Below are positions 45,490 to 55,100 of a stretch of DNA of 64,000 bases, piece by piece (position 1 is the stretch's first letter; every line of letters starts with the position of its first letter). Below the pieces are notes generated by a model. The model was given only the letters and a program-made list of their open reading frames with translations, had not been told where the DNA came from and made no database searches. Location: positions 1 through 64,000 of the forward strand of contig CBDCGI010000024.1 in assembly GCA_965216725.1 (NCBI GenBank). Reading direction: 5' to 3'. The translations under genes were made by a program, and so were the position numbers. The stretch is from JACZUI01 sp965216725. Lineage in GTDB: Bacteria > Actinomycetota > Acidimicrobiia > Spongiisociales > ZC4RG35.

Positions 45490-45873
45490 CTAGTTGGGGG
45501 TGTCCTCTTCGAGCTGGCGTCCTAGACCCAGCAATCTGCCCACGATGGGAAGGCTGAGCACGTTCAGACCGTGGAGGATGCCCATGAGAAGGAGCATCCC
45601 CCCCACCCGGACGATCTCATCCTGCACCTGGGTCGCCGTCGATGCCTCCCACTCGATGCTCTGCTCGAGAGTGAGAGTGAACAGGATGTAGGCGGTGAAG
45701 ATGAGGTAGTAGGCGACATCCATCAAAACCAGGTAGCTCTTGCCGGTGCGCGGGTTTCCCCGGAAGATGTCACCGGCATACGCTCGGCCGAACCGCTTGA
45801 TGATTGGGCCCAATACGACCACGATCGCCACCAGGACGAGGTTTGTGATCAGTTCGATTACCCACCAGCTCAA
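45490..45873 (-). CDS. Three-helix membrane protein paralogous to the anti-sigma-like protein
   Basis: A 127-residue protein with three or four membrane segments. VVLGPIIKRFGRAYAGDIFRGNP and LVLMDVAYYLIF align with the membrane part of the protein encoded just after the sigma gene; VGGMLLLMGILHGLNVLSLPIVGRLLG aligns with its last segments. It lacks the soluble N terminus. The ATG overlaps the upstream gene's stop by four bases. Function unknown; a membrane partner or scaffold for the anti-sigma protein is possible. Confidence 0.78.
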   Translation of the reverse strand: MSWWVIELITNLVLVAIVVVLGPIIKRFGRAYAGDIFRGNPRTGKSYLVLMDVAYYLIFTAYILFTLTLEQSIEWEASTATQVQDEIVRVGGMLLLMGILHGLNVLSLPIVGRLLGLGRQLEEDTPN

Positions 45874-46382
45874 ATCGACACCTCCTCTTGAGCAAGACCG
45901 GCCTCCGCAGAAGCTACCTCTCTCATGAATCGAGAGAGGAGTCGCAAATCAACGATCGCATAGAGAAGAAAGACGCCGGCGAACATCGATACGTTCATCA
46001 AGGGACCCCAACCGAGGTTGGTGAGCTCCTCGAGGATCACCGAGTCGGCCGCTACAAGCGCCATGCCGAGCACGGTCATGATCAAAATTGTCACGGGCCG
46101 GGGCAAGAGTCTGTTCAGAACGGCGCCGATCAGGCCGAGCGGAACGGCGACGATCAGTCCAATGAAGATCATGATGAATATCGTCCCTGGCACCGAGAAT
46201 TCGGTTTGGCGAAAAGGGTCCTGGATGGCGACGATTCTCATCGCGAGTCTGAAACCCGGAGCCAGGACGACGAGACCGGCAATCCCGGCGGCTCCTATCC
46301 CAAAAAGGATCGTCTGACCCCAAGGCGGGACTCCGACTCCCACCTCACGAATGATTCGCTCTTCGACGATTTCTCCTTTCAT
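45870..46382 (-). CDS. Four- to five-helix membrane protein of unknown function
   Basis: A 170-residue membrane protein, first gene of the sigma operon. ATG 46382 is chosen; the frame extends 58 codons further through the palindromic repeat but that part is not protein-like. Segments lie at about 22-42, 66-90, 98-116 and 126-152. No family recognised. Its upstream region (46383-46579) carries palindrome copy 2 and is shared with the divergent cyclase gene. Confidence 0.75.
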   Translation of the reverse strand: MKGEIVEERIIREVGVGVPPWGQTILFGIGAAGIAGLVVLAPGFRLAMRIVAIQDPFRQTEFSVPGTIFIMIFIGLIVAVPLGLIGAVLNRLLPRPVTILIMTVLGMALVAADSVILEELTNLGWGPLMNVSMFAGVFLLYAIVDLRLLSRFMREVASAEAGLAQEEVSI

Positions 46383-46462
46383 CACTGTCCAACTGACGCT
46401 TGAAACATCGTTTTGGGTGACAACGCCCAATTGGGGCCTGTCTAGAACATGCGGCCTTTGCA

Positions 46463-46510
46463 TCGAGTGTGCTTGTCCTACCCAAATAGCGAGAGGACAA
46501 GCACACTCGA
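46463..46510. repeat. 48-bp palindromic element, copy 2
   Basis: Same 17-bp arms as copy 1 (46463-46479 and 46494-46510) with spacer ACCCAAATAGCGAG, the reverse complement of the copy 1 spacer except for one base. Here it lies between two divergent genes, 81 bases before the membrane protein start and 70 bases before the cyclase start. Confidence 0.9.
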
Positions 46511-46579
46511 CCGGAACAGGCACGCCAACGTCCCGCCCGTCGGCCAGGCCATGCAACCCGCAACTGGTAAATTCTGACG

Positions 46580-49500
46580 ATGTCGTCGAATCCTCTCAGC
46601 GGAGAACGCCGCGTCGTCACCGCGCTGTTCTGCGACGTGGTGGGCTCCACGGCGCTGGCCGAGACGATGGACCCAGAGGATTGGGGCGAGCTGATTGGAG
46701 AGACGATCTCCCAGATGGGCCGCGTCGTGGCTCGGTATGGAGGAACGATCTCCGAATTCGGAGGCGACTCGGTTTTTGCCATCTTCGGAGCGCCCACTGC
46801 CCACGAGGACGACCCGTACCGGGCAGTGAAGGCGGCATTGGAGATCGTCAGCACGGTGGACGGTGGTGATGCTGCCGATCTGGCGGTGAGGGCAGGCGTG
46901 AACACAGGTCTGGTGGTTGTTGGTGACATCGAGGCCGGTGCTTTGAACACCTATTCGGCCTTGGGTGACACCCTCAACGTGGCGGCGCGTCTCCAGACCA
47001 TCGCTGAGCCCAAAACCGTCGTGATGTCGTCTGAAACCCGCCATCTCCTTGGTACCGATGTCGAAGTCAGGGAGCTAGGCCCAGTGGAGCTGAAGGGGCG
47101 AAAAGCTCCGGTTGAGGCGTACGAGGTCGTTCACCTGGCCGACGCACCGGACCGGCGACGTGGGGTTCCCGGCCACAGCAGCCCCATGGTCGGCAGAGAC
47201 CAACAATTGGAGACCCTGCAGAACCTGGCGCGACTTGCTGCCGCCGGAAGCGGCAGGGTGGCTGCGATCCTCGGAGAGCCCGGCGTCGGAAAGAGTCGGT
47301 TGATCCGCGAGCTCCAGCTCCACTCAGACGACCACTCCGCTCTGTGGGCCTTCGGTCACTGTGTTCCCTACGAGCAGGATTCTCCTTATCACCTTCTCTC
47401 GTCTCTGGTCCTCTCCGCGGCGGGAATAGCGCCGACAGCCGCACCGGACGTCATCGCCAAGTCCATTGACGACATGCTCGACACGGCAGGTTCTGCCCAC
47501 CGGGCTCCAATCCTCAAGCGGTTGGTCGGCATCGATGACGACTCGCCAGAGATCTCAACGGAAGAGCTGACTGACGCATACGCAGATGCCATCACCGAAC
47601 TGCTGGCCGGATTAGGCGAGTCTGAGCGTCCGATCGTGCTGGTGTGCGAGGACACCCACTGGGCCGACCAATCATCGGTCGACGTCATGTCCACCATCTT
47701 GACGCGGGTCCCCACACAACCTGTACTGCTGTTGATCGTGATGCGCCCGGAGCGGCAGACACCGGGGTGGGCTCTGTTGGAGTCGGCCCGGCGCGAGATC
47801 GGCGCATCCTTGACCGAAGTCGACCTCGCTGCTCTGGACGCCGACGTCAGCCGCACTCTGGTGGCCAATCTGCTCAGTATCGAATCGTTGCCGCCCACGA
47901 TGCGCCGGCTCATCGTGGACAAGGCCAGTGGGAATCCCTTCTTCCTGGAGGAGGTGGTCAGGATGCTCATCGACCGGGGACTCGTAGAAGAGCAAGGGGG
48001 GCATTGGGGAGCCAGCCAAGGCGTCGAAGAGCTCGAGGTGCCGGAGACGATTCAAGGTCTTCTCGCCTCCCGCATCGACCTGCTCAACGCCGATGAACGT
48101 GCAGCAGGACGCCTGGCGGCGGTCATCGGTCGCAACTTCAGCTCGCGACTGTTCAACGCTGTCCATGTCGGACACGACGAGGCGCTCCCGATTCACCCCC
48201 ACGTGGCCGCGCTGGAGTCGCACGGGATGGTTCGGCTGGTCGCTACCGAGCCTGAGATCGAGTATGAGTTCCGCCACGCCCTGATCCACGACGTGATGTA
48301 TCGGGGCCTCCTCCGCAAGGAGCGAGTTGAGCTGCACGGAGCAGTGGCCGACGCCATCGAGGCCGCCCATCCCGATCGCCTTCAGGAATTGGCGCCTGCT
48401 TTGGCCCGGCATCACGGCGAGGGCCGCCGGTCGGGCAAAGCCATCGAGTACCTATTCATCGCCGGCCGCGACGCGGCCTCGCGAGGGGCTCGGCTCGAGG
48501 CAAGCCGTTTTTACGCCAGCGCACAGAGGCTTCTGGCTGCGGACCCCAACGCCGACCCCGTCGACAAAGTAGACGCCGCCATCGGGCGGCTAACCGCGGC
48601 CATGAGTTTCACACCGTTCGAAGAGAGCCTTGGTTGGATCCGGGAGATCTTGCCCGTGGCCGAAGAGCTCGGCGAGGCCAATCGCCTGGGAACGCTCTAC
48701 GACAAGTCAATCTGGATCCGGGGGATGCTTGGCCAACCTCATGGTCACCCGGAGTACCTAGCCGAGCTGGACAAGGCGCATGAACTCGTCTCTCGAGTCG
48801 ACGATCCCGCCGTCGTCGCCAGCCTCGAGGCGACGGCCGGCTCCGTACACCGCTCGAGCGACGACTACGCGCTCTCCGTCGAGCCTTTGCAGCGCGCTGT
48901 TGAAGCCCTGGAGGAGTTGGGGAAGCATGCCGAGGCGTCGTTCAACGCCTCGATGCTCGCCGACTCGCTTTCGGCCCTGGGAAGGTTTGATGAGGCAGAG
49001 CTGGCCATCGATAGAGCAACACAGCTCGGCGAGCTGGGCGGCGACCCGAACTCGGTACTCGATGCCGACATCATCAGGGGCAGCATTGCCTCCGATCGAG
49101 GAGACCTCGTCGAAGCCGAGCGTGTCACACGCCGCGGGATCGAAATGGCCGAGCAGGTAGGGAACACGTTCTGTGACCTGGCAGGGAACTTCAAGCTGGC
49201 GGACCAACAGCTACGGCTCGGCAACGTGCAAACCGCCATCGATCACCTGGAACGGAGCACAGGGCTGGCCGCCTATTGCAACGCCGGGAGCTACGAGGCG
49301 CTCGCCAAAGCGTGGCTGGTGAAGGCGAGGTCGCAAATGGGCGATGTCGAGATCGACAGGTTCGATGAGCCATTGGCAAGTGCCATCGAAGCCGGCACAC
49401 GTAGTGGTGAGGGGCTGATCCGTTTACAGCGAGCCATAGCCCTGGCCGACTCCGGTGAGTTAGGCGATGCGGTGGCCGATTTCGAACGCGCCATCGAGCT

Positions 49501-49666
49501 GTTCGCCGACTATGGAGGGCTCCCCAACCTGGCGCGGGCTCACAACGCCTACGGCCAGGCCCTCGAGGCAAATGGTCGTGGCGACGACGCACTCCTCCAC
49601 CTGCAACAGGCGGAAACGCTCTTTGCCGAACTAGGGATCCAACCGGATCCCGCGACGAATACTTGA
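46580..49666 (+). CDS. Class III nucleotide cyclase with AAA ATPase and TPR domains
   Basis: A 1028-residue cytosolic signalling protein. The cyclase domain (10-185) retains metal ligands Asp19 (FCDVVGST) and Asp63 (FGGDSVFAIF) and transition-state residues Asn133 and Arg137 (LNVAARL). The substrate-specifying positions are Glu59 and Ser126 instead of Lys and Asp/Thr; Glu at that place is the guanylyl-cyclase type. An AAA_16-like ATPase follows with P-loop ILGEPGVGKSR (about 230-240) and VLVCEDTHWADQSS, and helical TPR-like repeats fill about 620-1020. Such fusions are common in Actinobacteria and related to LuxR-type MalT architecture. Divergent from the sigma operon. Confidence 0.9.
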   Translation: MSSNPLSGERRVVTALFCDVVGSTALAETMDPEDWGELIGETISQMGRVVARYGGTISEFGGDSVFAIFGAPTAHEDDPYRAVKAALEIVSTVDGGDAADLAVRAGVNTGLVVVGDIEAGALNTYSALGDTLNVAARLQTIAEPKTVVMSSETRHLLGTDVEVRELGPVELKGRKAPVEAYEVVHLADAPDRRRGVPGHSSPMVGRDQQLETLQNLARLAAAGSGRVAAILGEPGVGKSRLIRELQLHSDDHSALWAFGHCVPYEQDSPYHLLSSLVLSAAGIAPTAAPDVIAKSIDDMLDTAGSAHRAPILKRLVGIDDDSPEISTEELTDAYADAITELLAGLGESERPIVLVCEDTHWADQSSVDVMSTILTRVPTQPVLLLIVMRPERQTPGWALLESARREIGASLTEVDLAALDADVSRTLVANLLSIESLPPTMRRLIVDKASGNPFFLEEVVRMLIDRGLVEEQGGHWGASQGVEELEVPETIQGLLASRIDLLNADERAAGRLAAVIGRNFSSRLFNAVHVGHDEALPIHPHVAALESHGMVRLVATEPEIEYEFRHALIHDVMYRGLLRKERVELHGAVADAIEAAHPDRLQELAPALARHHGEGRRSGKAIEYLFIAGRDAASRGARLEASRFYASAQRLLAADPNADPVDKVDAAIGRLTAAMSFTPFEESLGWIREILPVAEELGEANRLGTLYDKSIWIRGMLGQPHGHPEYLAELDKAHELVSRVDDPAVVASLEATAGSVHRSSDDYALSVEPLQRAVEALEELGKHAEASFNASMLADSLSALGRFDEAELAIDRATQLGELGGDPNSVLDADIIRGSIASDRGDLVEAERVTRRGIEMAEQVGNTFCDLAGNFKLADQQLRLGNVQTAIDHLERSTGLAAYCNAGSYEALAKAWLVKARSQMGDVEIDRFDEPLASAIEAGTRSGEGLIRLQRAIALADSGELGDAVADFERAIELFADYGGLPNLARAHNAYGQALEANGRGDDALLHLQQAETLFAELGIQPDPATNT

Positions 49667-49732
49667 CCGGCCGGCAGATCAGTCGGATGAGCTCTGACCG
49701 CGCGACGGACACCGGCGGCGCACAACTGGGTT

Positions 49733-50092
49733 TCAGTCCGCCTTTAGGAAGAGGAAAGTGTCGGTTCGGGTGTACTTGGGGGGCGGGACGAACCCGGCCT
49801 CCACTGCCTCGGACTCGGTCATGAGCCGTGGCGAATGCAGTTGATGTTCGGTGCCATCGAGTGAGAGCCTCCCGGACCCTGAACGAAGGGTGTTCTGGAC
49901 CCAGTCTGAGCCCGGACCGTATCGCACGGCGAGGATGAAGCCGCCGTCGATCCGAAACGCGTCCATAGGTGTCCTGTATTCACGACCCGAGGTCCGACCC
50001 AAGTGGGTGAGAACGGGATATTTGCCTTTCTTCACCTCACGGGGATTGAAGACTCGTTTGTTCACTTTGGCGAGCCACCTCGGCAGCAGCAT
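49733..50092 (-). CDS. Nitroreductase/deazaflavin-dependent oxidoreductase (DDN-like)
   Basis: A 119-residue split-barrel protein of the F420-dependent nitroreductase family: VLTHLGRTSGREYRTPMDAFRIDGGFILAVRYGPGSDWVQNTLRSGSG is the family core (read in parts). Members use reduced F420 to reduce diverse substrates or have unknown roles. It follows the TPR-cyclase gene by 59 bases in the same orientation. ATG start at 50092. Confidence 0.87.
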   Translation of the reverse strand: MLLPRWLAKVNKRVFNPREVKKGKYPVLTHLGRTSGREYRTPMDAFRIDGGFILAVRYGPGSDWVQNTLRSGSGRLSLDGTEHQLHSPRLMTESEAVEAGFVPPPKYTRTDTFLFLKAD

Positions 50093-50151
50093 CGAACACC
50101 TCCAGAATCGGCACCCACCTTACCTTACGGTGTAAGAAGGACCAAAGGCCG

Positions 50152-52134
50152 CTAGGTAGGAGAAGCTCTCCACTCGATGCGATGCACGTCGACGGCTTCG
50201 GAAATGCCTTTCAATGTCACCTTCTCTGGCTCAGAGAGGGCGTTGGGTATTCGCCCCGCCGCGGTGATCACCTCTGATGTAGCGAGGATCTCCTCCCCTT
50301 CGGCAAGGTCGCCCACGCGTGCAGCAGCGTGAACACCGTGTCCGCCATAGTCGCTGCCCTTCTTGGTCGCCTCTGCAGTATGGATGCCGATCCGAACTCT
50401 TGGCGCAAAGCCGTGATCTCTCCGATTCGCCTCCAGTCGCCGCTGCATCGTCACCGCGAATTCGATGGCCTTCCCGGCGTCGTCGAAGGCGACAAAGAAC
50501 CCGTCCCCGGTGTGTCGCACCTCCTCGCCATCGTGTTCGGCCAGGACTTCACGAAAGACGCGATCGTGCCATTGCAAAAGGTTCTCCCATGCCGAGTCGC
50601 CAATCACGCCGATCAGGTCGGTGGAGGTGACGATGTCCGTGAACATGAAAGTCTTGGTGATGCGGTCTCCCGGCTCGACAATCGAAGGCGGGCCGGACCA
50701 CTTCTCCAGTTCCCGAAGATCTGCCCTTGCACCTAGCTTCTGGAGCGTCGAGCGAGCCGCCCGATACTCCATCTCCGCCTCGTGATCCTCTCCGAGGCCG
50801 GCGTGGGCTCGCCCGAGCAGGACGCGTGTCTTGGCTACCTCGTACGGGAACTCCGACTCCCTCCACAGGTCTCGTGCTTGGGACAACGCGTCGATCGCGT
50901 CCTCGTGCCGCCCCGAGGCCACGTCCACCGAGCCGCGGGAGGTCAGCGCGGCCGCTTTCCACGTTCGGTTCTCGTAGTGGGCCACAAACTCGTCGAGCTG
51001 CGTCAGGGCATCTTTGGCAGTGTCGATGTCCCCGTTGGCGAGGGCGATCTCGACCTGAGCCGGCAGTAGCCAGCCAATCGACAAAGGTGGTGGCCCTTCT
51101 GATCCTTCGGGATGCCGGCGTTCCAATGCGCGCCCGATCGACCGGGCCGCCTTTTCCAAGTCTCCCCTGTCTTTGGCGAGAAGCGCCAAGCCGGGCTGCG
51201 CCGATACCCCATGCTCGTAGGCCTTGGCAAATGACTCTTCGGCAGCATCGAGATCTCCCATGCGCCTTCGCACTTCCCCTATCTCGTAATAGGCGAAGCC
51301 CAAACCGTCCATGATGTGGAACCTCTCGAGTTCGACGCAGGCCTTTCGTGCCTCCCGCTCAGCTTCGGCCCATGATCCGTGAAGCCGCTTCAGCTCGGCG
51401 CGGTGAACCTGGCACACACCGGTGTAGCCACCCACCCCGCGGGCCTTCATCCAACGTTCGGCCTCTTCGGTCCATTCACCTGCGCGCCGGAAATCGGCGA
51501 GATTCCGGCAGGCGGCGATCGTGTTGCAATAGACGTCGCTGGCTGTTCGAAGATCGGCGTCTGCCGACATCGCGATCGCTGTGGCCTCGTCGACCAGCTC
51601 CATTCCCATGCGCCACTCGCCGGTCAGGATCAGGGCCGTTCCCTTGAAACCCATCACCATCGCCTGGATTCCAGGCAGACCCACCCTTTGTGCGAGGGCA
51701 ATGACGTCGTCGGCCTCCAGGATTGCTCGTGCGAAATCGCGTTGCACAACCATGGTCTCGGCAAAACTCAGGAACGCAACCCAGGCGTGCGCTGCGGATT
51801 CAGGAAGGTCCTCGATCAGACGGTTGGCCCGCGCCTCCCAACCGTTGGCGACGGCAAACGCCTGGCGACGGTATGCAAGGTAGGCGAGCAGGGCCGCGAC
51901 ACGAGCCGCTTCAACCCGGTCACCCTCTCGCTCAAAGGCGTTGTAGGCGCGCTCGAACACGGCCAGTGCCTCATCCGGCCGGCCCGTCCACCAGAGAGCA
52001 TCTCCTTTCCGCACCAGGTCGGCCGGAGTGAGTGGTGCCCCCTGCATCTCGTGAGACTTAAAGGCTTCCAGAGCCGACGTCCAATCGTGGGCTTCGGTCG
52101 CCTCGCGAGCTGAAACAAGCGCGTCACCAGCCAT
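50152..52134 (-). CDS. TPR protein with C-terminal class III cyclase domain
   Basis: A 660-residue protein. Residues 1-480 are helical repeats (many TPR-like units such as KGDALWWTGRPDEALAVFERAYNAF). Residues 490-655 are a class III cyclase: Asp500 (FTDIVTST) and Asp544 (RHTGDGFFVAF) bind metal, Arg606 is retained, but Arg540 stands at the Lys position and His602 at the Asn position (GGHGVHAAARV). This pattern recurs in an actinobacterial subgroup whose activity is not certain. It follows the transporter/HEAT/cyclic-nucleotide-binding gene by 26 bases, in one probable operon. Confidence 0.87.
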   Translation of the reverse strand: MAGDALVSAREATEAHDWTSALEAFKSHEMQGAPLTPADLVRKGDALWWTGRPDEALAVFERAYNAFEREGDRVEAARVAALLAYLAYRRQAFAVANGWEARANRLIEDLPESAAHAWVAFLSFAETMVVQRDFARAILEADDVIALAQRVGLPGIQAMVMGFKGTALILTGEWRMGMELVDEATAIAMSADADLRTASDVYCNTIAACRNLADFRRAGEWTEEAERWMKARGVGGYTGVCQVHRAELKRLHGSWAEAEREARKACVELERFHIMDGLGFAYYEIGEVRRRMGDLDAAEESFAKAYEHGVSAQPGLALLAKDRGDLEKAARSIGRALERRHPEGSEGPPPLSIGWLLPAQVEIALANGDIDTAKDALTQLDEFVAHYENRTWKAAALTSRGSVDVASGRHEDAIDALSQARDLWRESEFPYEVAKTRVLLGRAHAGLGEDHEAEMEYRAARSTLQKLGARADLRELEKWSGPPSIVEPGDRITKTFMFTDIVTSTDLIGVIGDSAWENLLQWHDRVFREVLAEHDGEEVRHTGDGFFVAFDDAGKAIEFAVTMQRRLEANRRDHGFAPRVRIGIHTAEATKKGSDYGGHGVHAAARVGDLAEGEEILATSEVITAAGRIPNALSEPEKVTLKGISEAVDVHRIEWRASPT

Positions 52135-52160
52135 AACGGTTCCTCATCGAGGCGTCGACC

Positions 52161-55100
52161 CTAATAATGGAACGCAGAGACATGGGAAAGATGAGACGTG
52201 GTCTCAGCAAGCCTCACCGACAACGTGCGGAGCATCTCCAGCGCCACCCCCGGACGCTCCTCCAATGTGGAAATCAGGTCTGCCTTGGTAATCACGAGAC
52301 CGCGCAGCCCACCATCCCCCGCATCGACATCGGCGATACGGCGCTCTGAGGAGAGCAGGGCCAGCTCACCTACGTGCTCACCTGACTCCACCACCGTGAG
52401 AGTCTGCCTCGCGTTTCCGGTCTCCTTTGTCACCACCGCGCTTCCTGCGATCACAACGAGCATCTCGTCGCCCTCCTCGCCGTCGGAGTAGATCCTCACA
52501 TCGCCCTCAAAATGAACCTCGGTCACGGACCCTGCAAGCAGCTCGAGATCTTCGGGATCGAGCCCGGAGAACATTGGCACTCGTTGCAGAGCCAGGACCT
52601 TGTCCATGATGCTCAGAGTGTCGGAAGGGCGTGCAGTCACATGATCAACGTTAGGTCCCGCCTCTCTGACGAGGACGGATGAATCGTTGGCGGCCAATTG
52701 ACGAAGCTGACCGAGATCGTCCACTGCGGCCTCAGTCAGGCTCCGAATGGCGAGAGCGCGCAACCAGCGATCGGGATCTCCCGCCAGCCGGTAGAGCGCG
52801 TCACGTGAATCCGGCAAGTCATGGCGGGCGTCGGGATCGAGCAAAGGCGTCAACACTGACATCACCGTCCTGGCTCCCGCCGTCTCCAGAGCCTCCACCG
52901 CCTGCGATCTGATCTCGTCGTCGGCCGACCTCACCCCTCTTTCGACAATGGGCATGATGGCCGCAGTCTCGGTTGTGGTCATCGCCATGATCACCCAACC
53001 CATCAACCGCTGCGACCGCAGGGAAAGCGTCTCCACCAGCGCGGCCGCTGCGGGAGTGTCCGGACCGCTCGAGATCGCCTGACCCTGCTCCCAGAGCATT
53101 GCGGCCCTCTCTGCCTCTCGCCTCGCCCAAGTTGTGAACTCTGGGACGAATCGATCCACGGGGGTAAGGGCGCTCAGGGCCGCCTCGGAGGCGGAAACCG
53201 AACCGGTCTCGAGTACCTGGAGTAGAGCCTCACGACCTTCGGGAGTGCCCGCCAGCTCTTGCGCCGCGGTTGTTCGCACGCTGGGCGAGGAGTCGTCCAA
53301 CTGCCTCGTGATGATGCCGAGGCTCCCCGGCCTGGTCGCGTAAACCCTTACTGCAGCCGCCCGCACCTTGGGATGGTCGTGAGCGAGGAACCGGTCAACC
53401 TCGGTGTCCAGCGAGCTCTGTGCCAACTCATGCAGGGCCGAGGCCACGATCAAGGGGTCGTCGTCTCCCAAGACGTCTGCGAGGACCTTCTCTCCCTCAA
53501 CGCCGCCCAATGCCGCGGCGGCCGAAGCCCGAATTCGCGGATCCTGGTCGTCGAGGGCGCTCCTGATCGTCTCGAGGTTGGCTGGGGATCCGAACGCAGA
53601 CACATATCGAACGGCCCTCAGACGGACTTCGGCAGACTCGTCGTCCAGCGCCCGTGCCACATGGCTGTCGATTCCCTGAGGTTCGACCACGCACATGGTG
53701 TCGAACGCCGCGGCCCGCACCATTGGGCTGGAATCGTCGAGTAGTGGCTTGGCTCTAGTGGACGCCTCTTCGCCTCCAACTCGGGTCAGGGTGCTGAGGG
53801 CAACCGCACGGGCCTCGGGACGGTCGTCGTCGAGACCACCCACCAAGGCCCGACGCAGGTCTCCGTCGACCGGCGTTATCAAACCGGCTTGAGGAGTATC
53901 GAACACACCAACCAACCCACGCCTGACGGCCGCAACCACCGCAGCGATGTACGCCGGCCGCATCGCCACCACGGCCAGCAGTGCAGCTACCGCGACCAAC
54001 ATGGCCATCCCGAATTGGGCATTTCGAGAGAGATTGGATCCCGCCACGAGGATCAAGCCGGCGGTCACGGTCCCCAGCTGAATCGGGACCGCGGTGACAA
54101 ACGCCAGCACCTGCCCCCGGCGACGTCCGGAAAGCACGTTGAAAAGAGCCGGATACGCAGTGCCTTGGACCGCGTTCACGGCCACCCATTGCAACAACCG
54201 GACCACAGCTGCCGTAGCGAGCCCAAAGCCGACCAGCCAGGTCGTGAACCCGGCGATGTAAACGATTGGGACAAGCATCAGAGAAACCACGAGGCCAAAT
54301 CGGGAAAAGAGACGGTTTGTCGCCAGGAGGGAGACCAGGAAGGTTCCTGCGGTGGCGACGGTGGAGAACACCCCCAGGAATGAGGCGATCTCGGCCTCGC
54401 TGTCGAAGGCGTCGGCCACCGCCTCGTTGAAAGGGAACACGACCAGGAAAGCCAAGACCGACAGGGCGAATCCGGCTACCGCCGTAAGACGCAGCAATTG
54501 GCTCGCCCTGACAGCGCCCATGGCATCGGAAAACTGGCGAACAATTGGACCGCTCTGGTCCTCATCCTCGCGAAACAGCTCACGAATCCGCCGCAGCAGA
54601 AAGGCGCCGGCCCCCAAAATGGAACCCTGAATGAGCAGCAGGTTCTCGGTCCCCATCCAGGTAGCAAGCGGACCGGTGGCCAGATTGCCGACAATTGCTC
54701 CGGCAACTCCGGCGCTGGCAAACAGGGGGAAGAGTCTTTTTGCCTGAGTCGTCGTACACGCCGAACCGGCGGCGTTCCACATCACGGTGTAGGTGAGGAT
54801 GATCAAGGCCTGAGTCGAGATCCAGATGACGGGATAGATGGCGGCGAGCTCCAGGGGGATCAACGCCCGCTCGGCCAATACCAACGTGGCGCCAACGGCA
54901 GTGACGAGCCAGAGCCACTGCCGGCTACCAGCCGAGGCCAAGCCGATTGCATGACCGATGACAACCACCATGACGGCGAAACCCGACCAAACGATCATCG
55001 AGGGAAGCTCCTCCACCCCAAAACGTGAGAAGAAGAGAGCGTCTGCTGCGTTGGCGCCAAACGCGTGAGTCGACTGAATGACAGCGAAGGTCAGAGACAG

